Origin: Pelosinus baikalensis
Lineage (GTDB): Bacteria; Bacillota; Negativicutes; DSM-13327
Length of the DNA stretch: 64,000 bases
Assembly: GCF_020819555.1 (NCBI RefSeq)
Contig: NZ_JAJHJB010000029.1
Coordinates: forward strand, 1-64,000
Direction: 5' to 3'
Shown one piece after another: positions 16,007 through 23,894 of the stretch (within the stretch, counting starts at the first letter, position 1; every line of letters starts with the position of its first letter). Both the position numbers and the translations under genes were made by a program. A model generated the notes under the pieces. The model was not told the DNA's origin, made no database searches, and was given only the letters and a program-made list of their open reading frames with translations.

Positions 16007-17395
16007 TTACCAAACATTGAGAACCCATTCCTTGTTCTTCTTGTATTCCATGTCGGTAAACAGCGTATTTGCCATTTCTTCCCCTATCCATGTGGCACCT
16101 GCATAGCCGACAACGGGATGACGATACAGTCCTGCACGGTCGTAAGTGGGGAAACCTACACGTACCATGGGAATATTGTAATCGATGGAGATAAACCGTC
16201 CCTTAGAATGACCCAGAATCAGATCAAGTTCAAGTCCCTCGTTCTTAATCCGGTTTTCCAGTTCCCACAAATCGGCATTCATAATGACTTCCATCTCAAA
16301 GGAAACGCTTTCCTGAAGTGCTTTAATACGGGGATCGTTGGGGTAGGACGTATTATCGTCACCCAATAGCAGCAACACGGGTTTCATCTCCAGATCAAGA
16401 CAGAACTCTGCAAGACCAATAACAAGATCAGCATTCCCATAGATAGCAACTTTCTTATCAGCGAAAAACATATGAGTAAGATCCGTCAACGCATCAAGGG
16501 CGATACCACGTTCGCGAACAAGAGACGCAGGAATTGGTTTGCCGGTCATTTTCTTTACATTCTGAAGAAAGATATCCGTATTGCGGATGCCGATAGGAGT
16601 CGGCCCAATGATAGTCGGAATATCAAATTCATTTTCAAGATATTTGGCAGCCTGAGCGCCTTCATATCTGTTTAACGCAATAGTTCCCAGAGCATCCGCT
16701 GTTTCGGTTAGATCCTTAATTGTTGTATTACCATAGGATACCGAGTTACCATCTGGCATCAGCGGAGAATCAAAGCTCTCGATTTCAAACAGTACAGTCG
16801 CATCTACCTGCATTTCTGCTAGAAGATGTTTAAGTGCTGTTACATCCCCCGGATTCACCCATCCAGTAATCAGGTTAATTTTCCCATTTGGTTTATCTTT
16901 TTTTGCAAAATGACTTACAATATCCTTTACTGCAACATCGTAACCACTTACCATACTCCCCTTAAAGCTAGGAGAATGAATGGGAATGAGATGAACCTCC
17001 CGACCGGCATACTTTTCTTTCAAAAGTCCATTATTCAGCTTCAAAACGACACCATCAATGTCATCGCCGATAACTTCCGTTGAGCAAGTGGAAATGATGG
17101 GTATAACTTTCACATGAGGATACCGCATTAAGAGGACATCGACGGCTTCTTCAACACGATGAGTGGCACCAAATACTGCACCATCTTCATGCAGAGAGGA
17201 AGACGCAAGCTCAAAACTCTCTTTAAAATGCTGGGAGAACAGCAGGCGGACGAACATAACGCACCCCTGACCTCCATGAACGATCCCAATACATTCCTTT
17301 ATTCCTATACTGGCATACTGCGCGCCACAAGGCTGGCATGTTAATATTGGATTGATAACGCCGGCACGCTCTTTGTTTTTTACTTCACATTGCAT
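16007..17395 (-). CDS. anfK: Fe-only nitrogenase beta subunit
   Basis: 462-aa FeFe-protein beta subunit, the exact usual AnfK length when started at MQCEVKNKERAGVINP (ATG 17395, AAGGAAGGAG eight bases upstream). P-cluster ligands are in CQPCGAQ, HGGQGCVMFVRL and STCSTEVIGDD. The C-terminus KKNKEWVLNVW and SKGRFISIDYNIPMVRVGFP are characteristic of AnfK as opposed to NifK or VnfK. It forms the alpha2-beta2-delta2 enzyme with AnfD and AnfG and lies 70 bp downstream of anfG. Confidence 0.96.
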   Translation of the reverse strand: MQCEVKNKERAGVINPILTCQPCGAQYASIGIKECIGIVHGGQGCVMFVRLLFSQHFKESFELASSSLHEDGAVFGATHRVEEAVDVLLMRYPHVKVIPIISTCSTEVIGDDIDGVVLKLNNGLLKEKYAGREVHLIPIHSPSFKGSMVSGYDVAVKDIVSHFAKKDKPNGKINLITGWVNPGDVTALKHLLAEMQVDATVLFEIESFDSPLMPDGNSVSYGNTTIKDLTETADALGTIALNRYEGAQAAKYLENEFDIPTIIGPTPIGIRNTDIFLQNVKKMTGKPIPASLVRERGIALDALTDLTHMFFADKKVAIYGNADLVIGLAEFCLDLEMKPVLLLLGDDNTSYPNDPRIKALQESVSFEMEVIMNADLWELENRIKNEGLELDLILGHSKGRFISIDYNIPMVRVGFPTYDRAGLYRHPVVGYAGATWIGEEMANTLFTDMEYKKNKEWVLNVW

Positions 17396-17465
17396 AGAAA
17401 TACTCCTTCCTTTTCGTTTCATTTTGCGTCCGCCGTGACGGCACAGTTTTTTTGATTGTTAGGCT

Positions 17466-17816
17466 TTAATAATGCGGGTCAGTAAGTTCTGCATTAAGGG
17501 ATCCCTTAATCGTTAGGTAGTCTATGCGATCTTTGAGTTCCTGCATAAGTAGCTTAATTTCTTCTTTGTCCAGCGTAGCCATCCATGAATAACGAGATTT
17601 GAAAGCATCAGCCAAATATACAGCATCTACCCAATAACATTTATCCGTCGGAGTTTCTTTCTTCACAGGTTCTTCACACAATATCTGCATGGTTTTCGTC
17701 AGGATTCCCTCGTTTTGTTTCTCTCTGTCCCAGGACCGGGAATGAAACTGCCACAGACATTTTTTCATAATATAATCTACCAGCTGCTCAACTCTGTCTT
17801 TCATCATATCTTCCAT
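17466..17816 (-). CDS. anfG: Fe-only nitrogenase delta subunit
   Basis: 116-aa delta subunit, present only in V- and Fe-only nitrogenases. Family signatures are CLWQFHSRSWDREKQNEGIL, CYWVDAVYLADAFKSRY and DRIDYLTIKGSLN. The ATG at 17816 is preceded by GGGAGGGGAGG. It starts 17 bases after the anfD stop, so expression is tightly coupled to anfD. Together with the AnfD and AnfK signatures it rules out a Mo-nitrogenase. Confidence 0.96.
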   Translation of the reverse strand: MEDMMKDRVEQLVDYIMKKCLWQFHSRSWDREKQNEGILTKTMQILCEEPVKKETPTDKCYWVDAVYLADAFKSRYSWMATLDKEEIKLLMQELKDRIDYLTIKGSLNAELTDPHY

Positions 17817-17833
17817 AAATATCCTCCCCTCCC

Positions 17834-19399
17834 TCATACTGCTGAGAGTTTCTTTTGCGCTGGGAAATCGGGATATGTTTTTCCACGCAATTCTGAAATG
17901 ATGTCATATTTACCCGTATATTCTCTCAAATCCTTTGAAGAAGTTACCTCTTCACTCAAATTCATATCAGAGATCATCTTTTGTGTTAAGAATTTTGTCT
18001 CTGTAGGTATTTCATCCTTGCTGATATCAATTAAGGAAAGCTGATGAATTGGCGAATAAATCGCATTGTAGATATCCCGCGCAAACCTGACCCAGCCTTC
18101 ATATCCTTTCCAGGGACCATTGTGATACGCATGGGCGTTAAGGTATGGTACCCGAATCTTTTTGGCAACCTCACCTGGACGCTTCCCAGTGAATATAATG
18201 TCAGGCTTCAGCATCTCCATGGCTTCGAGTCCTTCAAGTTCATTGGGATCATCGATGGCGAGGGTACCTTCTTCACACCGGGAAATACCCTTTTCCATGT
18301 CACCCTGATGACCAAATTTCGTATACACAGAGACGACTTCAAGTCCCATCTCATCATGAATTACATGCGCCCAGTGCCAGAGTTTTGAGCCACCCGGCCA
18401 GAGACATACTTTTTTACCTTTCAGCCTTTCTTTATACCATTCGAGTTCTGGTTTCCATTTGGCGGTTTCTTCATCAATGATGGCTTGGGCTCTATCTTCG
18501 ATTCCAAAGAACAAGCCAACCTTTCTGAGTGATGCCGACATTGGTTCGAAGCCAAACCCATCGATATCAAGGCGCGGAGTACCATATCTTACTTTGAGCT
18601 CATTGCAGATATACTCGGCGGAGCGAGCACATTCAAGTACGTTAAGATGCGCCCGGTGCATAGATCTGAGGTCATCGTAGGATCCGTTACCCGTAAAGGT
18701 GGACAGAACTTGAATGCCCATTTTTTTGAAATAATCCACCATGACTTCCTGATCACCCTGAATATTGTATTCACCCACATAATTGATAACGTAGTCACTG
18801 GTGATTTTGGGTTCCACATTTCCTACCTTCTGATTAATCCAGGCGATATTGATTTTGTGATGTCCTCCTGACTGGCTCGGTCCTCCGAAGCCAGGAGAAT
18901 TGCAAACGAAGATATCTACTTCCGGCATTTCCTCCATCACTTCTGCCGCAATGGCATTAATATCGTCCCCGATCAGTGCGGAAGCACAGGTTTGGTAAAG
19001 AGTCATCCGCTTAATACTAGGAAATGCTTTAAATGCCTCAATAATATTCTGTTTGAGCAGTTTTTCGGCACCAAATATGATGTGTTTTTCCTTCATATCT
19101 GTGGCATAGGTATATTTAAGCTGAAAGTTATCGTTATCGCTGATATAGCGTTTGGTTTGCCAGGTGTCATAGGTACATCCAACTGGTCCATGGCTCATAT
19201 GAATAACATCTTTCATCGGTGTACCGATAACATGCTTTGCTCCGCAGTAGGCGCAGCCACGTTCTGAAATCGACCCCGGAATGGTGTTGAGGTATCCGAG
19301 AGGAAGAGCCGAAGTTATATCCTCGCCAGAACCTTTTACAACAGCGTGTTTTTCTCTTTCAGGAATGCACTCGCTACATTTAAATTTATGATATGGCAT
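17834..19399 (-). CDS. anfD: Fe-only nitrogenase alpha subunit
   Basis: 521-aa alpha subunit carrying the FeFe-cofactor. The N-terminus MPYHKFKCSECIPEREKHAV is diagnostic of AnfD. P-cluster cysteines are in RGCAYCGAKHV, HGPVGCTYDTW and YQTCASALIGDD. The cofactor Cys is in LECARSAEYI, and the cofactor His lies in the HAYHNGPWKGYEGW region. Its length is normal. GAGGAGG precedes the ATG. It is separated from nifI2 by 50 bp. It is expected to be expressed when molybdenum is scarce, consistent with the neighbouring molybdate sensing and uptake genes. Confidence 0.97.
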   Translation of the reverse strand: MPYHKFKCSECIPEREKHAVVKGSGEDITSALPLGYLNTIPGSISERGCAYCGAKHVIGTPMKDVIHMSHGPVGCTYDTWQTKRYISDNDNFQLKYTYATDMKEKHIIFGAEKLLKQNIIEAFKAFPSIKRMTLYQTCASALIGDDINAIAAEVMEEMPEVDIFVCNSPGFGGPSQSGGHHKINIAWINQKVGNVEPKITSDYVINYVGEYNIQGDQEVMVDYFKKMGIQVLSTFTGNGSYDDLRSMHRAHLNVLECARSAEYICNELKVRYGTPRLDIDGFGFEPMSASLRKVGLFFGIEDRAQAIIDEETAKWKPELEWYKERLKGKKVCLWPGGSKLWHWAHVIHDEMGLEVVSVYTKFGHQGDMEKGISRCEEGTLAIDDPNELEGLEAMEMLKPDIIFTGKRPGEVAKKIRVPYLNAHAYHNGPWKGYEGWVRFARDIYNAIYSPIHQLSLIDISKDEIPTETKFLTQKMISDMNLSEEVTSSKDLREYTGKYDIISELRGKTYPDFPAQKKLSAV

Positions 19400-19449
19400 A
19401 TTGGGTTCCTCCTCTTTTTTACTAACTTAATCATCTAACAATCATTTCA

Positions 19450-19857
19450 CTATATTGCCGCATCTCCAGATTCCTTCGTTCTCACCCTTACTGCGTCAAG
19501 CACTGGCAATACAAAGATTTTCCCGTCACCAACATTGTAATCGGTTTTATTAGCTTCAATGATGGCCGCGACAATCTTAGGCACATCTTCATCATGAGCT
19601 AAAACAGTAAACATCCTGCGGGGGAATAAACGAGTCCCGTCTAAGAATTCGGTTATCAGCTTTTCCGTATTATAATCATCTTTCTGAGCTAAGGCTAATA
19701 GGGTTGCTCTACGTTCAGCAATTACAGCTTTATCCTCTACTAATCTGCCCCGCCCCATGACCTTCAAGGCTGTAAAACCGGCAGCCCCGACTTGTACCAA
19801 TGCCTTTTTGGTAGCGCTGACCTTATTGATCCTTACTACAGCTATAATTTCTTTCAT
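19450..19857 (-). CDS. nifI2: PII-like nitrogenase regulator NifI2
   Basis: 135-aa GlnB-family protein. The long T-loop region (RATLLALAQKDDYNTEKLIT) and GDGKIFVLPVLDAVRVRTKE distinguish NifI2 from ordinary PII. In methanogens NifI1/NifI2 form a complex that inhibits dinitrogenase when nitrogen is ample and is relieved by 2-oxoglutarate. Here they sit between anfH and anfD, implying the same control of the Fe-only enzyme. The ATG at 19857 has GGGGAGG upstream; the gap to nifI1 is 13 bp. Confidence 0.93.
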   Translation of the reverse strand: MKEIIAVVRINKVSATKKALVQVGAAGFTALKVMGRGRLVEDKAVIAERRATLLALAQKDDYNTEKLITEFLDGTRLFPRRMFTVLAHDEDVPKIVAAIIEANKTDYNVGDGKIFVLPVLDAVRVRTKESGDAAI

Positions 19858-19870
19858 AACACCGCCTCCC

Positions 19871-20197
19871 CTATAACCCAGCAACGCCGCTGGAAACGGT
19901 ATATACTTCGTCCGTAGAACTTATAAATATTTTCCCGTCGCCAAAAGCTCCCTCTTCACCGGTCTTAGCATGACGGATAATAACATCCAGTACATCCTCT
20001 TTATCTTCATCATGAATGACTAACATAATAAGACTTTTCGGAATTTCATCATATATAACATCGCCAAACTTGATCCCCTTTTGTTTCCCGCGACCTACAA
20101 CATCTACTACAGTAGCAGCATGAAACCCAGCGCTGGAAAGTTCGTCAAGAACTACTTCTTTTTTATCTGGTCTAACAATTGCTCTAACCATAATCAT
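19871..20197 (-). CDS. nifI1: PII-like nitrogenase regulator NifI1
   Basis: 108-aa GlnB-family protein (MVRAIVRPDKKEVVLDELSS, GRGKQKGIKFGDVIYDEIPK, TGEEGAFGDGKIFISSTDEV). It is the partner of NifI2 in post-translational control of nitrogenase. AGGAGGAG precedes the ATG. It lies 33 bp after the anfH stop, and the order H-I1-I2-D is the standard arrangement in archaea and anaerobic Firmicutes. Confidence 0.93.
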   Translation of the reverse strand: MIMVRAIVRPDKKEVVLDELSSAGFHAATVVDVVGRGKQKGIKFGDVIYDEIPKSLIMLVIHDEDKEDVLDVIIRHAKTGEEGAFGDGKIFISSTDEVYTVSSGVAGL

Positions 20198-20230
20198 ATA
20201 TGCGCTCTCCTCCTATTTTTTTGTTGTCAA

Positions 20231-21058
20231 TTAATCAGCAATGCCGTATTTAACAACCATGGCTTCTAATTCATCCATGCTAAGAGGTTTCGGAATCACA
20301 AAATTCTTATTCTCGATAATCTTGCGTGCCAGCTCTCCGTATTCTTGCGCTTGGTTGCACTCAGCATCGTACTCAACCACTGTTTTTTTGTTGAATTCCG
20401 CTTTTTGAACAATATTATCGCGAGGTACAAAGTGAATCATTTGTGTTCCGATTGCAGCTGTAAATTCTTCTAAAAATTCTCTTTCCTTATCGACTTTACG
20501 ACTGTTGCAAATGACTCCGCCAAGACGAACACCGCTTTGTTTTGCATATTTCACAAGACCTTTGCAAATATTGTTGGCTGCGTAGATAGCCATCATTTCT
20601 CCCGAAGCAACGATATATACTTCTTGTGCTTTACCATCACGGATCGGCATTGCAAAGCCACCACATACGACGTCACCTAGTACATCAAAAAATACAAAGT
20701 CTAAATCAGACGTATAAGCACCATTCTTTTCCATAAGGTCAATCGCTGTGATTACACCACGACCTGCGCACCCTACCCCAGGTTCCGGACCACCTGATTC
20801 CACGCAGCGAATTCCCAAGAACCCATCCTTTACAACTTTCTCAACGGTGATTTTTTCTTCCCCTTCATCACGCAGCATATCCATTAATGTTTTTTGATTC
20901 ATTCCACCAAGAATCAGACGAGTAGAATCGGCCTTTGGATCACATCCATGTATAAATACTTTTTGATCGTAGAAATGCGCCATTGCTCCTGCTGTATTTT
21001 GTTGAGTAGTAGACTTGCCAATACCGCCTTTACCATATATTGCAATTTTTCTTGTCAT
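20231..21058 (-). CDS. anfH: Fe-only nitrogenase iron protein (dinitrogenase reductase)
   Basis: 275-aa ATP-dependent reductase of dinitrogenase, the length usual for AnfH. P-loop GKGGIGKST, the [4Fe-4S] ligands in GVGCAGRG and DVVCGGFAMP, and the Arg of CAGRG (the ADP-ribosylation site in organisms having DraT) are visible. ATG at 21058 with AGGTGG nine bases upstream is preferred over an in-frame TTG two codons earlier. It is the first gene of the nitrogenase transcript. The 388-bp upstream region holds two small-RNA candidates on the opposite strand. No clear sigma-54 -24/-12 site was found. Confidence 0.96.
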   Translation of the reverse strand: MTRKIAIYGKGGIGKSTTQQNTAGAMAHFYDQKVFIHGCDPKADSTRLILGGMNQKTLMDMLRDEGEEKITVEKVVKDGFLGIRCVESGGPEPGVGCAGRGVITAIDLMEKNGAYTSDLDFVFFDVLGDVVCGGFAMPIRDGKAQEVYIVASGEMMAIYAANNICKGLVKYAKQSGVRLGGVICNSRKVDKEREFLEEFTAAIGTQMIHFVPRDNIVQKAEFNKKTVVEYDAECNQAQEYGELARKIIENKNFVIPKPLSMDELEAMVVKYGIAD

Positions 21059-21154
21059 TTTCAAAATCCACCTTTCAAAATTTTTTAAGCTTCATGAATT
21101 GGTACTTTTTTTCTCGCCTAAATTGTCCAGCTCATTCCTTTTTTCACCCTCTTG

Positions 21155-21183
21155 TTGAAAAAAGAAAACCAACGTGTTATAAT
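21155..21183 (+). promoter_or_regulatory. Sigma-A-type promoter for the first small RNA
   Basis: TTGAAA (21155-21160), 17-bp spacer, TATAAT (21178-21183). The predicted start falls at about 21190-21191, exactly where the conserved GGGTAAA of the RNA candidate begins. It points away from anfH. Confidence 0.7.
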
Positions 21184-21190
21184 GTGAAAC

Positions 21191-21277
21191 GGGTAAATCG
21201 AATGAACCTAGTGCCACTGGGATTAGGAAGTTTGCCTCGCTTCATGAGTACCACGAATACTCATGAAGCATTTTTGT
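21191..21277 (+). ncRNA. Candidate small RNA 1, divergent from anfH
   Basis: About 87 nt. The order is GGGTAAA, a stem CGAAT/GTTTG closing a core (ACCTAGTGCCACTGG), then a perfect 12-bp terminator stem GCTTCATGAGTA/TACTCATGAAGC with loop CCACGAA and an ATTTTTG tail. It is highly similar in order and core to candidate 2. Differences between the copies keep the stems paired only when read as plus-strand RNA (G-U pairs), which fixes the strand. A good promoter precedes it. There is no open reading frame of note. Target unknown. Confidence 0.68.
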
Positions 21278-21338
21278 TGCAAAATCTATAAAACCACCCC
21301 CTTTAATTAATAATGAAGCCGATTGATATATGAAAAAT

Positions 21339-21422
21339 GGGTAAACGAAATAGACCTAGCGCCACTGGAATTAGAATTTCGACCCCCTTTATGAGTACCA
21401 CGAATACTCATGGAGCTTTTTG
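21339..21422 (+). ncRNA. Candidate small RNA 2, tandem paralogue of candidate 1
   Basis: About 84 nt starting GGGTAAACGAAAT. The stem CGAAAT/ATTTCG, outer GGG/CCC, invariant core ACCTAGCGCCACTGG and terminator ATGAGTA/TACTCAT match candidate 1. The terminator stem is extended by CTTT/GGAG where copy 1 has CTTC/GAAG, and the tail is CTTTTTG. The TATATG hexamer at 21327-21332 is a possible -10, but the -35 is weak, so it may also be made by read-through from copy 1. Confidence 0.62.
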
Positions 21423-21445
21423 TTATTGTTTTGGATTCGTCGGTC

Positions 21446-22426
21446 TTAATTACAGTTGATTTCCAAAGGTCTCCTGTCCGTACTTTCTAAATCATCCAGA
21501 TATCCTAATAGATTACGCCTTTGATGAAAAGGACAGGCAGAGTTGTATTTGATCATCCTCCGATCAAAAGCTGGCTGAATCATTAATAGAGATACATCAA
21601 GCGCCTCTGCATCTTTGAAAAAATCATCTAAGAAATCCTGCTTAAAACGTTGTATAATGCCAAATTCATGTTTAGGGTCCAACCACTCGATGCTCATTGC
21701 TAAAACACTTCCGCGGATACTCGATTCTTCTGCCTCCCAATGTTCCCGAGTGGATTTGATCGAATGCAAAATAGCACGAACCTTATAACCTCTTTTGCGA
21801 TAAAATGGAACTATTTTTTCCTGCAGCAGTTTCAACCCTATTTCTCCTGAACAACGACGGCTTACTTTGCCAAAAGCATAACCATTAAATAAATCAAATA
21901 CGAAGTGGAGATAAAACATTTTATTTAACTTTCGAAAAAAAATACATTCATATACAAGTAAATCACCAGGTCTAGCTGCTAGAAACTCTCGGTCACGAAA
22001 GGCTAGATTCAGTCTTTCGATAAACTGTACTTGTTTTTTATCTAATTTAATTTCCTTATTAAAATAGAGCCGCATTAACTCCAGGCAAACATCTTCCCGA
22101 CTATCAATGCCACACTCTCTACGCAGACCTTTTAACTCTTCCATTGTCATAAAAATACCATGCTTATTCAAAAAATCCAATATACGAAAATCATTCCAAA
22201 AGGGATACTTCAAGCAGATAGTCATTAGTAACTCACTACGTTTTTCTCTAGTAAATTTGTTACTCGTTACAGGAGGCATAGCCTCAGAAACAACAGCAAC
22301 TTCTTTGCTTTCCTTTCTATACGAATTCCTAGTAAACCCAATCGACCCATCTGGTGCATCCGCTTCCACATCACCCATTATCACTAGCTGCAATCCTGTC
22401 AAAACAAATGTGCTATCACCCGGCAC
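21446..22426 (-). CDS. Transposase-derived protein with degenerate integrase core (likely domesticated)
   Basis: 326 aa. GTG at 22426 is preferred because GGGGGGGAG lies four bases upstream. The segment from about residue 145 (ARPGDLLVYECIFFRKLNKM, VFDLFNGYAFGKVSRRCSGE, VPFYRKRGYKVRAILHS) aligns by eye with the integrase core of IS481/IS3-type transposases. The catalytic acids are replaced: D to E in VYECIF, and the usual LTDNG to LHSIKST. The frame is otherwise intact, and no terminal inverted repeats flank it. A DNA-binding or regulatory role is possible. Neighbours are the small RNAs and anf operon downstream and a family B hairpin upstream. Confidence 0.6.
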   Translation of the reverse strand: MPGDSTFVLTGLQLVIMGDVEADAPDGSIGFTRNSYRKESKEVAVVSEAMPPVTSNKFTREKRSELLMTICLKYPFWNDFRILDFLNKHGIFMTMEELKGLRRECGIDSREDVCLELMRLYFNKEIKLDKKQVQFIERLNLAFRDREFLAARPGDLLVYECIFFRKLNKMFYLHFVFDLFNGYAFGKVSRRCSGEIGLKLLQEKIVPFYRKRGYKVRAILHSIKSTREHWEAEESSIRGSVLAMSIEWLDPKHEFGIIQRFKQDFLDDFFKDAEALDVSLLMIQPAFDRRMIKYNSACPFHQRRNLLGYLDDLESTDRRPLEINCN

Positions 22427-22453
22427 TATACTCCCCCCCTTATAAAAGTAATA

Positions 22454-22486
22454 GCCGACCAGAATGCACACAGGCATTCGGTCGGC
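22454..22486. repeat. Family B hairpin, copy 3
   Basis: GCCGACC-A-GAATGC...GCATTC-GGTCGGC stem followed by ACTTCGTTGTAC on the plus strand, as at 5917-5967 and, more loosely, 12299-12345. It lies 28 bp upstream of the GTG start of the transposase-like gene. Confidence 0.55.
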
Positions 22487-22730
22487 ACTTCGTTGTACTC
22501 TTAACCAAAGACAACTTAAACGTCATTAACTTAACTTGTTTAGATTATATATCATGTTTTTATACATTGCAATACATTTAAGTTAGTTTTATTATTGTTG
22601 TTATATTCTGATTTTCATCTCTTATTCTCTATAATTCATGAACCTGCAAATATCAACAGCCTCATCCCCTTGACCGTCCTAGCGAAAAACAACTTTGATT
22701 TTTACCCCCGAGAAACTCTATGCGTCCTGT

Positions 22731-23894
22731 TTATCTTAGCCATTTCTTTATTCTTGCCACCGCTTCCGTCAATCTCTCTTCTGGCTGTACTAAGGCAATT
22801 CTGACAAAACCCTCCCCGCAATCACCAAAGGCTTTACCCGGAACTACTGCTACACCTGTATGGTTGAGCAGGTCAACAGTAAAATCAAAAGAACTTTGCT
22901 TTGTTGGCACCTTAGCCCATATATACATGGACGCTTTTGGACGTTCTACATGCCATCCTATACTATTAAAACCATCCACAATGATATCACGGCGCCTTTG
23001 ATAAGCAGCGGCCGTTTCTCTTACACAATCCTGGAGACCTGTTAACGCAGCAATAGCAGCAAGCTGCACGGGCGCAAATATGCCATAGTCAAAATTCGAT
23101 TTTAGACGGCCCAGCAACGATATAACCTGGGAATTACCAACAACATATGCAATACGACAGCCGCACATGTTATAGCTTTTAGACAGGGAATTAAACTCGA
23201 TGCCAATTTCTTTCGCCCCTGGAATACTTAAAAAGCTCTCAGGACGATAATCATCAAAAACTAATTCACTATATGCAAAATCACTACAAACCACAAACTG
23301 ATACTGATGTGCCAATGCTACCACTTTTTCATAAAACTCACGTGTTGCCGTAGCAGCTAAAGGGTTATTAGGATAATTCAAAATCATTAGTTTAGTACGT
23401 TTTAATATCTCTTCGTCAATCCCATCCAAATCTGGCAGGTAATTATTTTCGGGAGTTAAACACATCTTATGCAGCTGGGCGCCAGCAATATATGGACCTG
23501 TGCTGAAAATAGGATATCCCGGATCAGGAATAAGCACTACATCTCCCGGATTCACTAGGCAAAGTCCAATATGAGCCAATCCTTCCTGAGAACCAATCAG
23601 AGAATGGACTTCGGTATCGGGATCTAATTGTACATCAAATTTTTTATCATACCACCCGGCAATCGCCTTGAGCAGTTCCGGCTTACCTTTTGATAACGTA
23701 TAGCCATAATTATCACCGCACTCCACTGCCTGTTTCATGGCTTCTACAATATGGGGTGCCGGAGCCATATCTGGATTTCCAATGGAAAGTTGAATGATAT
23801 CCACGCCAGAGGCTGCCACCTTCTTCTGCAATTCCGCTAACTGTGAAAAAATCGCCGATGTTAGACCCATCATACGATCAGCTTGTTGAATCAT
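22731..23894 (-). CDS. Class I/II PLP-dependent aminotransferase (LL-diaminopimelate/aspartate aminotransferase-like)
   Basis: 387-aa aminotransferase. The family motifs are LSIGNPDMAPAPHIVEAM, GSQEGLAHIGLCLVNPGD, LNYPNNPLAATA and the PLP lysine in SLSKSYNMCGCR. The closest resemblance is to DapL/MalY-like enzymes annotated LL-diaminopimelate aminotransferase, but substrate cannot be assigned. The start is taken at the second ATG (MIQQADRM), since GAGGAG lies nine bases upstream. An ATG four codons earlier overlaps that site. Monocistronic. Confidence 0.85.
   Translation of the reverse strand: MIQQADRMMGLTSAIFSQLAELQKKVAASGVDIIQLSIGNPDMAPAPHIVEAMKQAVECGDNYGYTLSKGKPELLKAIAGWYDKKFDVQLDPDTEVHSLIGSQEGLAHIGLCLVNPGDVVLIPDPGYPIFSTGPYIAGAQLHKMCLTPENNYLPDLDGIDEEILKRTKLMILNYPNNPLAATATREFYEKVVALAHQYQFVVCSDFAYSELVFDDYRPESFLSIPGAKEIGIEFNSLSKSYNMCGCRIAYVVGNSQVISLLGRLKSNFDYGIFAPVQLAAIAALTGLQDCVRETAAAYQRRRDIIVDGFNSIGWHVERPKASMYIWAKVPTKQSSFDFTVDLLNHTGVAVVPGKAFGDCGEGFVRIALVQPEERLTEAVARIKKWLR

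Noticed and set aside
16007..19399. Assignment as Mo-nitrogenase nifDK or V-nitrogenase vnfDGK
   Set aside because: The N-terminus of the alpha subunit, the C-terminus of the beta subunit and the delta subunit sequence match the Fe-only family by recall; no nifEN-like pair is present.
21200..21232. Sigma-54 -24/-12 promoter (TGGCAC on the minus strand)
   Set aside because: The TGGCRC match is part of the conserved small-RNA core and the required TTGC at the -12 position is absent in both copies.
21185..21422. CRISPR-like repeat pair upstream of anfH
   Set aside because: Only two units, they are not exact repeats separated by spacers, and each ends in an intrinsic terminator; they fit small RNAs better.
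21191..21422. Riboswitch or leader RNA on the minus strand controlling anfH
   Set aside because: The inter-copy changes keep base pairs only on the plus strand (G-U pairs become A-C mismatches on the minus strand), and promoter plus T-runs are in plus orientation.
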